Shown here: in pieces, positions 1 to 8,259 of the stretch | Numbering within the stretch: position 1 is the first letter of the stretch | How the letters are laid out: the number at the start of each line of letters is the position of its first letter | NCBI GenBank assembly: GCA_964549105.1 | Contig: CAZJTZ010000015.1 | Coordinates: 1 to 64,000, forward strand | DNA length: 64,000 nt | Reading direction: 5' to 3' | Origin: Hydrogenedens sp964549105 | GTDB taxonomy: Bacteria > Hydrogenedentota > Hydrogenedentia > Hydrogenedentales > Hydrogenedentaceae | Position numbers and translations under genes: made by a program | The notes under the pieces: generated by a model | What the model was told of the DNA's origin: nothing | The model's input: the letters and a program-made list of their open reading frames with translations, nothing else | The model's database searches: none

Positions 1-736
1 TGTCTGAGGAGTATAGGGTCTGGTTAGACGATGCTCTATACCTTCTATCTGACACTTCCTATCAAATACATGCCTACCTGATGCTTCTTTTCGTGTCCTA
101 CAAAAACGGTCTGTGAATTCTTTACCATTGTCTGTTAATACGGTGTGTATCTTATAAGGGTAGAACTGTATTAGTTCTTTCAAGAACACTTCTGCATTAT
201 AAGCGTCTTTTTTGTCCTTCATTGCTATATATACCAATCTGGTAGCCCTGTCAATTGCCACAAACAACACTTTCTGTCCCCGCTCTCCAGGTAGTTTCGG
301 AAGCAGCTTTACATCTACATGGATATATCCAGGTACACATTCTTCAAACTTCCCTACTAACCGCTTCTGTTTTAATGCCTCTTTCTGCCACCTCTCCTCC
401 TCTATTATCCCATGACGATTCAAACAACGATTGATGTTCTTACGACTTACCTGTGGTATAAATGGCTTTAGCACCTCAGCCAAACTATCTATACCTAACC
501 CAGTTGACCGCCTAACCTCACAGATTATCCATTCTTCTAATGGGTTAAATGCTGTCCGTATATGATGCGGGCAAGATGATTTGTCTGTTAATTCTTCTCT
601 ATGTTTCCATTTCGATACAGTCGTCTTGGTAAGATGAAACCGTTTTGCTAATGATTAAATACTCTCATCTGACTTCTTTAATTAATTTCCGTGTTTGAAC
701 TGTCGTCTTAGCATTGGTGTGATACTTAACTGGCAT
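1..736 (-). pseudogene. IS481-family DDE transposase, frameshifted and truncated by window edge
   Basis: Read on the minus strand, 1-600 encodes an rve/DDE integrase core. It includes GYIHVDVKLLPKLPGERG (first catalytic Asp), an internal FVAIDRATR stretch, VLTDNGKEFTD (second catalytic Asp) and GIEHRLTRPYTPQT at the window edge. This pattern is typical of IS481 transposases. The gene is not intact. An ATG at 736 opens an N-terminal frame (MPVKYHTNAKTTVQTR) that must shift by one base near 670 to join the helix-turn-helix (SLAKRFHLTKTTVSKW). The HTH frame also has an in-frame TAA at 655-657. The element therefore looks inactive. The catalytic Glu region is outside the window. Confidence 0.85.
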
Positions 737-837
737 ATATATCTCCGTTTTTGCTTTTATAACATAAATTTTACTACACTTAATCTTATAGATTGATACT
801 TATTATAACAATTCTTACAACCTACCGTCCCCTGACA
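1..837 (-). mobile_element. IS481-family insertion sequence, partial
   Basis: The element holds the broken transposase at 1-736 and about 100 bp of upstream DNA. On the minus strand a plausible outer end begins at 837 with TGTCAGGGGACGG; IS481-type ends commonly begin with TG. The other end lies left of the window, so the inverted repeat and target duplication cannot be tested. The outer boundary is therefore inferred. Confidence 0.5.
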
Positions 838-897
838 ACTACCAAATATTTTTTGACAATTTTTATCGAAAACTAAACTTTAAACTATTAGAACGAA

Positions 898-926
898 TTG
901 CTCTGTTACCCTGTTCTTATTATAAA
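898..926 (+). promoter_or_regulatory. Candidate sigma70-type promoter for the hydrolase gene
   Basis: TTGCTC at 898-903 and TATAAA at 921-926 are separated by 17 bp, and the -10 box lies about 40 bp before the ATG at 968. It sits between the outer end of the IS481 remnant and the gene. Assignment is by consensus only. Confidence 0.4.
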
Positions 927-967
927 ATAATTACAGTAAATAAATAATAGAAGAGATAGGTTTAATT

Positions 968-2080
968 ATGTTAAGTATTGTGGCTATTGTCGTTCTGGTG
1001 TTTTTAGTTGCTATTTGTATTTATGGTTATTTGGTTTGGAATATATCAAATCAGGAAACTATCGGGACAAATGAAATATATTATGTCCGTTCAAAAGACT
1101 TATGGGAAATTCGGCTGTGTCGGTTCAGAAAAGGTTCAGATAAAAGTCCACCTATCTTGTTTGTTCACGGATTTGGTTCTAATCAGAATAATTTTCTCAC
1201 GCCTCACGGACATAGTATTGTGGACTATTTGAAAGACCATGACTTTGATTGCTGGACAATGGACATGCGAGGATGCAAATCTTCCAAACCACCTTTTGAA
1301 AAGAGCCATAAAGACGCTACCGCAGATGATGTGCTTGCTTATGACCTGCCCGCTGTAATTGATTTTATACTGAATACTACGGGACATAAGAAATTATTCT
1401 GGCTGGGTCATTCGTTGGGAGGGATGTTGCTCTATGCTTATCTTCTCCAACATGGTAGTAGTAAAATTGCTGGGGGTATCACTCTGGGTGCTCCTATTGG
1501 TTTTTTAAATACTGAAATAAAAATTCCTCCGTTTGCTGTCCAAATGGGGAAACGCTTTGCCAAAGTAATTTTTTTATTTGCACGAATGCTTATTCCTATA
1601 TTGAAAACTTTTAAAATAGGCAACTCTCTTTTCCCAATAAATCCTTATAATATTCATCCCGATATGACTGCATGGGACTTGTGCAAGATGGTTGAACCCC
1701 CTTGCCCAAAGATGATAGAGGAAATGGCGGTATGGGTAAAAGAAAAAAAATGGATAATGCTAAATGGACAATTGAATGTGCTGGAACATATAAACGAAAT
1801 AGATATACCTATTTTACTTTTTTATGCACCCCAAGACCCATTTGTCAATTTAGAAACGGCTAAAGAATTCTTTAATTCGCTAAAATCCCGAGATAAACAA
1901 ATGCTAATTCTTGCAAAAGAGTTTGGTTGCAAGCATGATTACAATCATTGTGACCTGGCTTTTGGAGAAAATGGCAAGGAAGAGGTATTCATCCCTGTTT
2001 GCAATTGGTTAGAAAAGCGAATTGGGAAAAAATTAGAAGCGACAAAATCAGATGCTGATTCTTTAAATAAAACCTTATAA
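968..2080 (+). CDS. Membrane-anchored alpha/beta hydrolase
   Basis: A 370-residue alpha/beta-hydrolase-fold protein. Residues 1-24 form one hydrophobic helix followed by a polar segment, so it is probably anchored in the inner membrane. The core shows ILFVHGFGSNQNNF (oxyanion-hole region, 63-76) and the nucleophile elbow GHSLGG at 147-152 (Ser149). The likely acid is Asp290 in FYAPQDPF, and the likely base is a His in CKHDYNHCD near 323-327. A lid-like insert lies between residues 180 and 260. The family includes lipases, esterases and serine aminopeptidases; the substrate cannot be read from sequence. It is the first of three plus-strand genes; the next begins 81 bp downstream and may be cotranscribed. 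Confidence 0.85.
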   Translation: MLSIVAIVVLVFLVAICIYGYLVWNISNQETIGTNEIYYVRSKDLWEIRLCRFRKGSDKSPPILFVHGFGSNQNNFLTPHGHSIVDYLKDHDFDCWTMDMRGCKSSKPPFEKSHKDATADDVLAYDLPAVIDFILNTTGHKKLFWLGHSLGGMLLYAYLLQHGSSKIAGGITLGAPIGFLNTEIKIPPFAVQMGKRFAKVIFLFARMLIPILKTFKIGNSLFPINPYNIHPDMTAWDLCKMVEPPCPKMIEEMAVWVKEKKWIMLNGQLNVLEHINEIDIPILLFYAPQDPFVNLETAKEFFNSLKSRDKQMLILAKEFGCKHDYNHCDLAFGENGKEEVFIPVCNWLEKRIGKKLEATKSDADSLNKTL

Positions 2081-2161
2081 ATACCTTGTTAAAAAGGAGT
2101 TTAAAAAATCTCAAATAAAAAAGATACGATAAAATCCTTAATAATTAATAGGGAGAGTCAA

Positions 2162-3091
2162 ATGAGTAATCAAAATTCAAGAAGAGATTTTTTTAAAACA
2201 GCCATATTAGGTTCAATGCTAATTCAATCCCCCTTATTTAATGCCTTTTCAAATACTGAAACGAAAACTTCCAATAGCCAAGCGATAAAAATCGTTCTTT
2301 TTTCTAAGTGCCTACAAAACCTGGATTGGCAAGAACTTGCTCAAGCCTGTAAAGAGTGTGGACTGGATGGGGTGGATTTAACGGTGCGGGATGGAGGTCA
2401 TGTTATACCCGAAAAGATTGAGGTGGATTTACCCAAAGTAGTTGATACATTTCATAAGACGAATCTTGAAGTGTCCATGTTAACGACACGACTGTTAAGT
2501 GCAGATGACCCCTTTGCCGAATCTATTCTAAAAACAGCAGGTGCTTTGAATATCCCGTATGTCCGTATCGGATACCATAAATATAGTGCTAATTTAGACA
2601 TGCAAGAACAGATACAAAAAGTGAAAAAAGACTTGCAGACTCTAACGGCACTTGCAGAAAAATACAAAGTTGTTCTTGGGTATCACAATCATAGTGGATT
2701 CGATACTTTTGGTGGACCTGTGTGGGACCTACTATCTGTTTTTCAGGCGATAAATTCTCCTTTCCTGGGCTCCAACTTTGACATAGGACATGCAAAGGCA
2801 GAAGGTTTTAACGGTGCATGGAAAACTAATACTGTTGCCATACTCCCCTGGATTCGCATGATAGCCGTTAAAGATTTTATTGTGAAAAATCATAAAGTAG
2901 AATGGGTTCCCCTAGGAACAGGATGTGTTCCTGTTAAAGAGATGCTTGAAATTATTATAAAAAAAGGAAATTTTAACGGACCTATCTCCATCCATACGGA
3001 ATATAAAATAAAAACGCAAGCAGAAGCACTGGAATATGTCAAAACTTCTACTCAAAAGATAAGAGAAATTATTAAACAAATTAAAGATTAA
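2162..3091 (+). CDS. Exported sugar phosphate isomerase/epimerase-like TIM barrel protein
   Basis: A 309-residue AP-endonuclease-2-type TIM barrel (xylose isomerase-like superfamily). The N-terminus reads SRRDFFKTAILGSML, a twin-arginine export signal (RRDFFK) followed by a short hydrophobic stretch, so the protein probably works in the periplasm. Candidate metal-ligand segments are GYHNHSGFD, SNFDIGHA and IHTEYK, at the usual strand ends of the barrel. Catabolic members of this superfamily act on sugars or inositols, but the substrate here is unknown. The SD-like GGGAG lies 6-8 bp before the ATG. The next gene is a second, non-exported member of the same superfamily 18 bp downstream, so the two probably form an operon. 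Confidence 0.8.
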   Translation: MSNQNSRRDFFKTAILGSMLIQSPLFNAFSNTETKTSNSQAIKIVLFSKCLQNLDWQELAQACKECGLDGVDLTVRDGGHVIPEKIEVDLPKVVDTFHKTNLEVSMLTTRLLSADDPFAESILKTAGALNIPYVRIGYHKYSANLDMQEQIQKVKKDLQTLTALAEKYKVVLGYHNHSGFDTFGGPVWDLLSVFQAINSPFLGSNFDIGHAKAEGFNGAWKTNTVAILPWIRMIAVKDFIVKNHKVEWVPLGTGCVPVKEMLEIIIKKGNFNGPISIHTEYKIKTQAEALEYVKTSTQKIREIIKQIKD

Positions 3092-3109
3092 ACAGAAAGG
3101 ATATGCGAT

Positions 3110-3967
3110 ATGTTTTATTCAGGTATCAGTGATGAAGCAGGAAAATCCATCCAGAAACAAATTCAGGCGCATGATGAATTAGGCTGGACTTATATGGAGT
3201 TAAGAATGGTTGAAGGTGCAAATCTTACACAGGTTCCAGAGAATGTGTTTAATCAGGTAGTTGATGAATTGGAAAAACATCAGAAGAAAGTTTCTTGCTT
3301 TGCAAGTGCCATAGCCAATTGGTCTCGACCTATCACATGCGACCCACAAATTGATATTAACGATTTGAAAAATGCTATTCCAAGAATGCACCGATTAAAT
3401 ACGAAATTTATTCGTGTCATGAGTTATCCTAATGACCCGAACTCTCCCCTACCTGAAAGAGAATGGCGAAATGAAGCTATCAAACGGATGAAAGTATTGG
3501 CAAAGATTGCAGAGGACGGAGGCATTATCCTCGCTCATGAAAACTGTAGTGGCTGGGGCGGTTTATCTGCGGAAAATAGTAACATCCTTTTGGGTGAGGT
3601 TAACAGTCCCGCTCTAAAAGTGGTCTTTGATACAGGCAATCCCGTAACTTATGGACAAAATTCATGGGAATATTACCTGCAAGTCAAAAAAGACATTGTA
3701 TATGTACATATAAAAGATGCAAAAAAGATTAATGGTGAAGATGTTTATTGCCTTTGCGGCGAGGGAGACGGTTGTGTGCCAGAGATTGTATTTGACCTGT
3801 TAAAGTCGGGCTATGACGGTGGCTTCTCGATTGAACCACACCTGGCGGCTGTTATTCATACAGGGCAACAGGCAGAAAGTGAAGAACAACTTTACAGTTC
3901 TTACATCAAATATGGGAAAAAATTGATAGAAATTGTAAACACGGCACTATCTAAATTATCAAAGTAA
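3110..3967 (+). CDS. Sugar phosphate isomerase/epimerase-like TIM barrel protein
   Basis: A 285-residue cytoplasmic xylose-isomerase-like TIM barrel. Probable divalent-metal ligands lie in LAHENCSGWGG (Glu), VVFDTGNP (Asp), VHIKDAK (His) and FSIEPHL (Glu), matching the Glu/Asp/His/Glu layout of the superfamily. It has no leader peptide, unlike the preceding gene. An AGAAAGG SD-like stretch precedes the ATG. The pair may act in sequence on one imported sugar, but that is inferred only from adjacency. Confidence 0.8.
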   Translation: MFYSGISDEAGKSIQKQIQAHDELGWTYMELRMVEGANLTQVPENVFNQVVDELEKHQKKVSCFASAIANWSRPITCDPQIDINDLKNAIPRMHRLNTKFIRVMSYPNDPNSPLPEREWRNEAIKRMKVLAKIAEDGGIILAHENCSGWGGLSAENSNILLGEVNSPALKVVFDTGNPVTYGQNSWEYYLQVKKDIVYVHIKDAKKINGEDVYCLCGEGDGCVPEIVFDLLKSGYDGGFSIEPHLAAVIHTGQQAESEEQLYSSYIKYGKKLIEIVNTALSKLSK

Positions 3968-4016
3968 AAAGTTTATATATAGATGTAAATACCTAATTAC
4001 CCAAGGAGGGGTGTAC

Positions 4017-4160
4017 ATGAAAGTTACAAAATTGCGTGAGGCATTGGCAGCGATAGCGGCGGTTGTAATCGTTTTAATTATGGCAGGTGTTGGAGCCACT
4101 ATGGCAGGCTGGAATATCCCTATTTTAACCAATTTTATCAAAATGTTTATGGGACAATAG
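4017..4160 (+). CDS. Small single-span membrane peptide, 47 residues
   Basis: A short gene with a near-perfect ribosome binding site (AAGGAGGGG) placed about 6 bp before its ATG. The product starts MKVTKLREALAAIAAVVIV, continues hydrophobic through LIMAGVGATMAGW, and ends with an amphipathic IPILTNFIKMFMGQ. It therefore has one membrane helix (about 9-30) and a short C-terminal helix. It follows the second TIM-barrel gene by 49 bp and faces the DUF1015 gene, with 8 bp between their stops. No family is recognised. The strong SD and sensible membrane topology argue that it is translated. Confidence 0.6.
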   Translation: MKVTKLREALAAIAAVVIVLIMAGVGATMAGWNIPILTNFIKMFMGQ

Positions 4161-4168
4161 TTAAAGAC

Positions 4169-5500
4169 TTAAAGACTTTCCTCTGTAAATTCATAAACGA
4201 CTAATCCGCTCGGGATTTTCGGGAAAAAGTAAGTGGCTTTCTGCGGCATAAATTCTCGGTTTTCCGCACATTTTTTTATTACTTCTGGATAGATAGGATT
4301 TATTAGAAACGCCATCTCCGAACCCTCCATCTCTACCATTTCTATACAACGGAAAGGATTTATTTCATATACAAGTTGAGCGTCCGGAGCAAGTTTTAGT
4401 ATCTCTTCAAACAACAATTTGTGAAGCACATAAACATTTACATCTTGCAAAGCATGGGTTTTCCCCTTAGAAATTAATTTATTGTAGCCATACTCATTTA
4501 ATTCTAATAAGAACCTACCCTTATTTTTAACCACTAATCCAAAGCGATGAAATGACTTCACATCCTCTTTTCTATCGCATTCTTTTTGTTCTTTCATCAA
4601 ATAATCAACAGGATTTTCTTTTATCTGGCTAACCTTGAAATACTTACTTAATTCATTAAAAAAAACTCCATAATCTATATCTGGCAAATTTTTAATTACT
4701 CGATGAGGAGCATAAATTAATAACCCGGGGTCCTCAAACGCCACAAAACCTGTTAAAACATATTTATAAGGTTCAATACTTTGTCTCTTCTCATCTGTTC
4801 TTGTTTCATTCAATCTTTTTTTATCTTCCAAAAATTTCTTTGCTGTCCTAAAACGGTGATGTCCATCCGCAATATATAAAGTTTTATTCTCAAATAGTTG
4901 TGTTAATTCCTGAGACCAGTCCATTCGCCATAATTCATTTAACACCCCGTCAATTGTAACTACACTTAAATCAGGTTCTTTGTTCCCATTACGAATTTCA
5001 TTGAAAAAGCATTGACGCAGAACTTGCTCTCTATCAGAGAAGATTAAAAAGATAGGACTCAATTGAGCATTTGTAGCATTTAACAAAGATATTCTATCCT
5101 CAATCGGCTTTTCAAAAGTTCTCTCGTGTGGTAAAATTTGTGCATTTGTATCACTTTCATCAGGTATCTCTATAAGTGCTAAAAGTGTAAGCCGTTCCAT
5201 CTGGACACCACGGACATCTGTAAAACGCTGTCGTAGCCAATAAGCACTTACCTTATTGTCTTTAACCAATACTTGTTTCGATTTCCAATCCTTAAATAAC
5301 TTGCTTGCTCTCTCATATCTATTCATTTTAGAACAATCAACAGGTAAATCTATATGAACAAAATTATACTCACTTCTTTTAGCCAATGTATCCCTTATCT
5401 CTGGACTTATAATATCGTAGGGGGGGGTAACCACATGGCTAAGGTCAGGTATTTTATCATCGTTATACCGAAGTGCTTTAAATCCTCTTACTAATGGCAT
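4169..5500 (-). CDS. DUF1015 family protein
   Basis: A 443-residue member of DUF1015 (PF06245). Diagnostic stretches are VTPPYDIISPEIRD near residues 27-40, ILPHERTF, and IADGHHRFRTAKKF near 210, a strongly conserved HH motif likely to form part of an active site. The family is widespread and often annotated only as a putative ATP-dependent kinase or conserved hypothetical; I do not assign a reaction. The gene stands alone on the minus strand. Its stop lies 8 bp from that of the 47-residue peptide gene, and 89 bp separate its start from the next minus-strand gene. Start choice is supported by an AGAGAA SD-like run. Confidence 0.8.
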   Translation of the reverse strand: MPLVRGFKALRYNDDKIPDLSHVVTPPYDIISPEIRDTLAKRSEYNFVHIDLPVDCSKMNRYERASKLFKDWKSKQVLVKDNKVSAYWLRQRFTDVRGVQMERLTLLALIEIPDESDTNAQILPHERTFEKPIEDRISLLNATNAQLSPIFLIFSDREQVLRQCFFNEIRNGNKEPDLSVVTIDGVLNELWRMDWSQELTQLFENKTLYIADGHHRFRTAKKFLEDKKRLNETRTDEKRQSIEPYKYVLTGFVAFEDPGLLIYAPHRVIKNLPDIDYGVFFNELSKYFKVSQIKENPVDYLMKEQKECDRKEDVKSFHRFGLVVKNKGRFLLELNEYGYNKLISKGKTHALQDVNVYVLHKLLFEEILKLAPDAQLVYEINPFRCIEMVEMEGSEMAFLINPIYPEVIKKCAENREFMPQKATYFFPKIPSGLVVYEFTEESL

Positions 5501-5589
5501 AAAAAATTCTCTTTCATTTTTTAATATATTAAGGAAATTAAAAAGATATTATATTATTCTTGCAAGGTTTATTTCTAAAACATAATTTT

Positions 5590-5973
5590 TTACTTTTTAA
5601 ATTGCTTTTTTATATACGGGATATTTAGGTAAGTGGATATTATAAAGACACTTGCAAATATGAACAAAGTTACATAGTCAATTAATGTTTCATTAAAATT
5701 ATATCCTGTAATATTATCAAGCAGATATTTTATAAATGAAAAGGGAAGTTCTTCCTCTTGAAGTTTGAGTTTAATGTTCCATTGCAAATCTGTAAGGGGA
5801 CAATAACCAAATCCAAAAAAGATGCCTAAAACAAACCAGGAGAGTGCCACCAGAATAACGACAAGAAAGTGAAGTTTTCTTGTCTTTTTCGGTATCCAAC
5901 CAAAGACAACAAATAAAATTAAAAGGATATGAAGAACAACGAATGAAACATCTGCAAGTTTAAGCCAAAACAT
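5590..5973 (-). CDS. Small integral membrane protein, DUF2784-like
   Basis: A 127-residue protein with about four hydrophobic segments (7-27, 35-56, around 85 and 98-116). Between them lies FGYCPLTDLQWNIK. The CPLT motif after a Trp/Gly-rich helix resembles DUF2784 proteins, but overall similarity is judged by eye. The ATG follows the mpl stop by only 3 bp, so it is almost certainly cotranscribed with mpl. A role in envelope physiology is possible but not shown. Confidence 0.6.
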   Translation of the reverse strand: MFWLKLADVSFVVLHILLILFVVFGWIPKKTRKLHFLVVILVALSWFVLGIFFGFGYCPLTDLQWNIKLKLQEEELPFSFIKYLLDNITGYNFNETLIDYVTLFIFASVFIISTYLNIPYIKKQFKK

Positions 5974-5976
5974 ATA

Positions 5977-7377
5977 TCAATCCATAGAAAAGTAATTTAC
6001 TAATCGTTCTCTAAGATTTCCACATGCACCATTACTCATAAGGACAATAACTGTATTATCATTTACCTTCTTACACAAGTAGTCAAAAATTTCATTAAAG
6101 TCATCTGCTGATTTTGCATATTTTTCCTTATTACAAAGAGAACGAATTAATTCCCCCTTATCCAATCTTTTCTCTATGGGTGTCTTTTCTTCTCTATATA
6201 TTGGTGTTAGCCAGACCTCATCTGCCATTTCCAATGACTCCGCAAGTTCTTTTTGAAAAATATTTGTAACCGTTGTATTTGAACGAGGTTCAAAAATCGC
6301 AACAAGTCTCTTATCTGGATACTTTTTTCTGAGTGCAGATAAAGTTTCTCTAATAGCCGTTGGATGGTGGGCAAAGTCATCAATAAAAACTTTCCCCCCA
6401 GTTTCCAGAAACACCTCCTGGCGTCTTTTAACACCTGCAAATGTTTCTATCCCTTCTTTAATCGCATCAAGAGTTACCCCTAAAGAATGGGTTACGGCTA
6501 CAGTGCCTAAAATATTTAATGCGTTATGGTTTCCAAACAAATTAGGTTGTATTGTGCACAACTTTCTCCCTTTATAAAAGACAAACACTTCCATCTTATT
6601 CAGATTCGTATTCATTCCTACCTCAACTTGCCATGTTGCCTCTTTTGAAAAGCCATAAGTCTGATATTGAGAGAAAGAATAGTCCTTCAATACCTTTGCC
6701 TGGTTATCTTCGCAAAGGAATACCATACCTTCCTTCGGCACTATCCTCAATAGCAATTGGAACGCCCTTTCTATCTCCTGGATATTATTGTATATATCGC
6801 TGTGGTCATATTCGAGAGAGGTTACAATCAATACCTGTGGCAAATAATGCAGGAACTTTGCCCTCTTATCAAAAAAGGCTGTGTCATATTCATCCCCTTC
6901 AATAACAAAATAAGAATCCTCCTTACCCAAAAAAGAGGGAAAATCAAAATTCAACGGATACCCACCAATCAAAAATCCCGGTTCCAATCCGGCATGTTGC
7001 AATACCCAGGCAATCAAAGAAGTAGTTGTGGTCTTTCCGTGTGTTCCTGAAACGACCACAGGCTTTCGTTTGAACAATACATTATGCCTAAGCCACTCTG
7101 GCAAACTTGTGTATGGAATCCGACGACTTAATACCGTTTCTACCTCCTCGTTTCCACGACTCAACGCATTACCTATGATGACAAAATCTGGGTTCCATTC
7201 CAGATTTTTAGAACTATACTGCTCATAAATCGGAACACCTAATTTTTTTGCCAGAATAGAAGTAGGTGGATATAAAGGATTATCACTACCACGAATCTCA
7301 TGCCCCATTTGCTTGGCAATATACGCTCCACCCATCATAGCTGTCCCACCCATACCAGAAAAATGAATCCTTGCCAT
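5977..7377 (-). CDS. mpl: UDP-N-acetylmuramate:L-Ala-gamma-D-Glu-meso-DAP ligase
   Basis: A 466-residue Mur-ligase family enzyme that attaches recycled tripeptide to UDP-MurNAc in the cytoplasm. The order is the N-terminal Rossmann-like motif HFSGMGGTAMMGG (5-17), ATP-binding VSGTHGKTTTTSLI (about 109-122), EGDEYDTAFFDKR in the central domain, then DDFAHHPTAIRETL and FEPRSNT in the C-terminal domain. The N-terminal IHFSGMGGTAM and the EGDEYDTAFFDKR segment are characteristic of Mpl rather than MurC. It implies a meso-diaminopimelate peptidoglycan with recycling. It heads a two-gene operon with the membrane protein downstream. Confidence 0.92.
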   Translation of the reverse strand: MARIHFSGMGGTAMMGGAYIAKQMGHEIRGSDNPLYPPTSILAKKLGVPIYEQYSSKNLEWNPDFVIIGNALSRGNEEVETVLSRRIPYTSLPEWLRHNVLFKRKPVVVSGTHGKTTTTSLIAWVLQHAGLEPGFLIGGYPLNFDFPSFLGKEDSYFVIEGDEYDTAFFDKRAKFLHYLPQVLIVTSLEYDHSDIYNNIQEIERAFQLLLRIVPKEGMVFLCEDNQAKVLKDYSFSQYQTYGFSKEATWQVEVGMNTNLNKMEVFVFYKGRKLCTIQPNLFGNHNALNILGTVAVTHSLGVTLDAIKEGIETFAGVKRRQEVFLETGGKVFIDDFAHHPTAIRETLSALRKKYPDKRLVAIFEPRSNTTVTNIFQKELAESLEMADEVWLTPIYREEKTPIEKRLDKGELIRSLCNKEKYAKSADDFNEIFDYLCKKVNDNTVIVLMSNGACGNLRERLVNYFSMD

Positions 7378-7498
7378 TTATATAAACACCTTAACATTCA
7401 TAAAAAATCATAAAAAAACTTTTCTGGCATTAGTATAAACAAGAAGTAAAAACAATTACCAAAAGGAAGGAAAGGAAAGACTTAGGTTTACCTAAATT

Positions 7499-7681
7499 TT
7501 ATTGAGATGAATCTAAGACAAGACTCGGTTTACGCGGTTTTAATCCTAAAAGTTTACGGGACACTTCAACACAATGAGGGCAATATGTATGTGATACTTT
7601 TTCGTAATGTTTAGTTGGTTGAATCCATTCATTGGTTTCTCTGTTCAATATCTTTTTGCACATACAACATTGAGTAACCAT
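7499..7681 (-). CDS. Zinc-ribbon-like small protein, 60 residues
   Basis: The product begins MVTQCCMCKKILNRETNEW and contains a second knuckle, HTYCPHCVEVSRK, so two Cys-x2-Cys pairs could hold one zinc. The start at 7681 is preferred over an upstream in-frame ATG at 7768 because AAGGAAG lies about 6 bp before it. The C-terminus is basic and then polar. Similar small double-knuckle proteins occur in Deltaproteobacteria and relatives, sometimes next to regulators; no function is assigned. It is divergent from mazG. Confidence 0.6.
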   Translation of the reverse strand: MVTQCCMCKKILNRETNEWIQPTKHYEKVSHTYCPHCVEVSRKLLGLKPRKPSLVLDSSQ

Positions 7682-7807
7682 AGTTGACTTCCTTGTCTTT
7701 GTATTCAAATTTATCTTTCTAATATAATTTATCGTCATTTCATAAAAATACTTTAACGATTTTTGCAAAAATTATTGATTTTATCGTCTTTTTAGGGAGT
7801 TTGCTAA

Positions 7808-8233
7808 ATGGATAAAAGTTATTTCTTAAATTTTGAAACAGATAACGCAGGGGAACTCTTTGAACTTCTTATAGACCTTGCCCGTTATTTAAGGGGTCCA
7901 GAAGGCTGTCCATGGGATAGGAAACAAACCTCTCTTGATTTTGCAAAGTATGCAAAAGAAGAATGTGAAGAGTATATTGAGGCAATAGAAAAAAAGAAAT
8001 CGGAAGATATTAATGAAGAATTCGGAGATGCCTTATTCATCTTGATTGCTTCCGCAGTAGCCGGGGAAGTGGAAGGAAAAATGAATATTCTCGATGCCTT
8101 GAAAAGTGCACATAAAAAAATGTTACGCCGCCATGAGCATGTGTTTGGTAATACAAAAGCAGAAACAGAAGAAGAAGCATGGCAATCATGGAACAAAGTC
8201 AAAGAAGAAGAAAAAAAGAACAAAGATATCTAA
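7808..8233 (+). CDS. mazG: MazG-type nucleoside triphosphate pyrophosphohydrolase
   Basis: A 141-residue single-domain MazG protein, which hydrolyses (d)NTPs to monophosphate and pyrophosphate. It shows LRGPEGCPWDRKQTS, typical of housekeeping MazG. The magnesium-binding pattern follows: EECEEYIEAI, then EEFGDALFILI about 20 residues later. The C-terminus (RRHEHVFGNTKAETEEEA) matches the MazG family. It is shorter than two-domain E. coli MazG (about 260 residues), as is common elsewhere. SD GGGAG lies 8-9 bp before the ATG. Confidence 0.9.
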   Translation: MDKSYFLNFETDNAGELFELLIDLARYLRGPEGCPWDRKQTSLDFAKYAKEECEEYIEAIEKKKSEDINEEFGDALFILIASAVAGEVEGKMNILDALKSAHKKMLRRHEHVFGNTKAETEEEAWQSWNKVKEEEKKNKDI

Positions 8234-8259
8234 TCTTTTAATTCATTCTATCATTTTTA

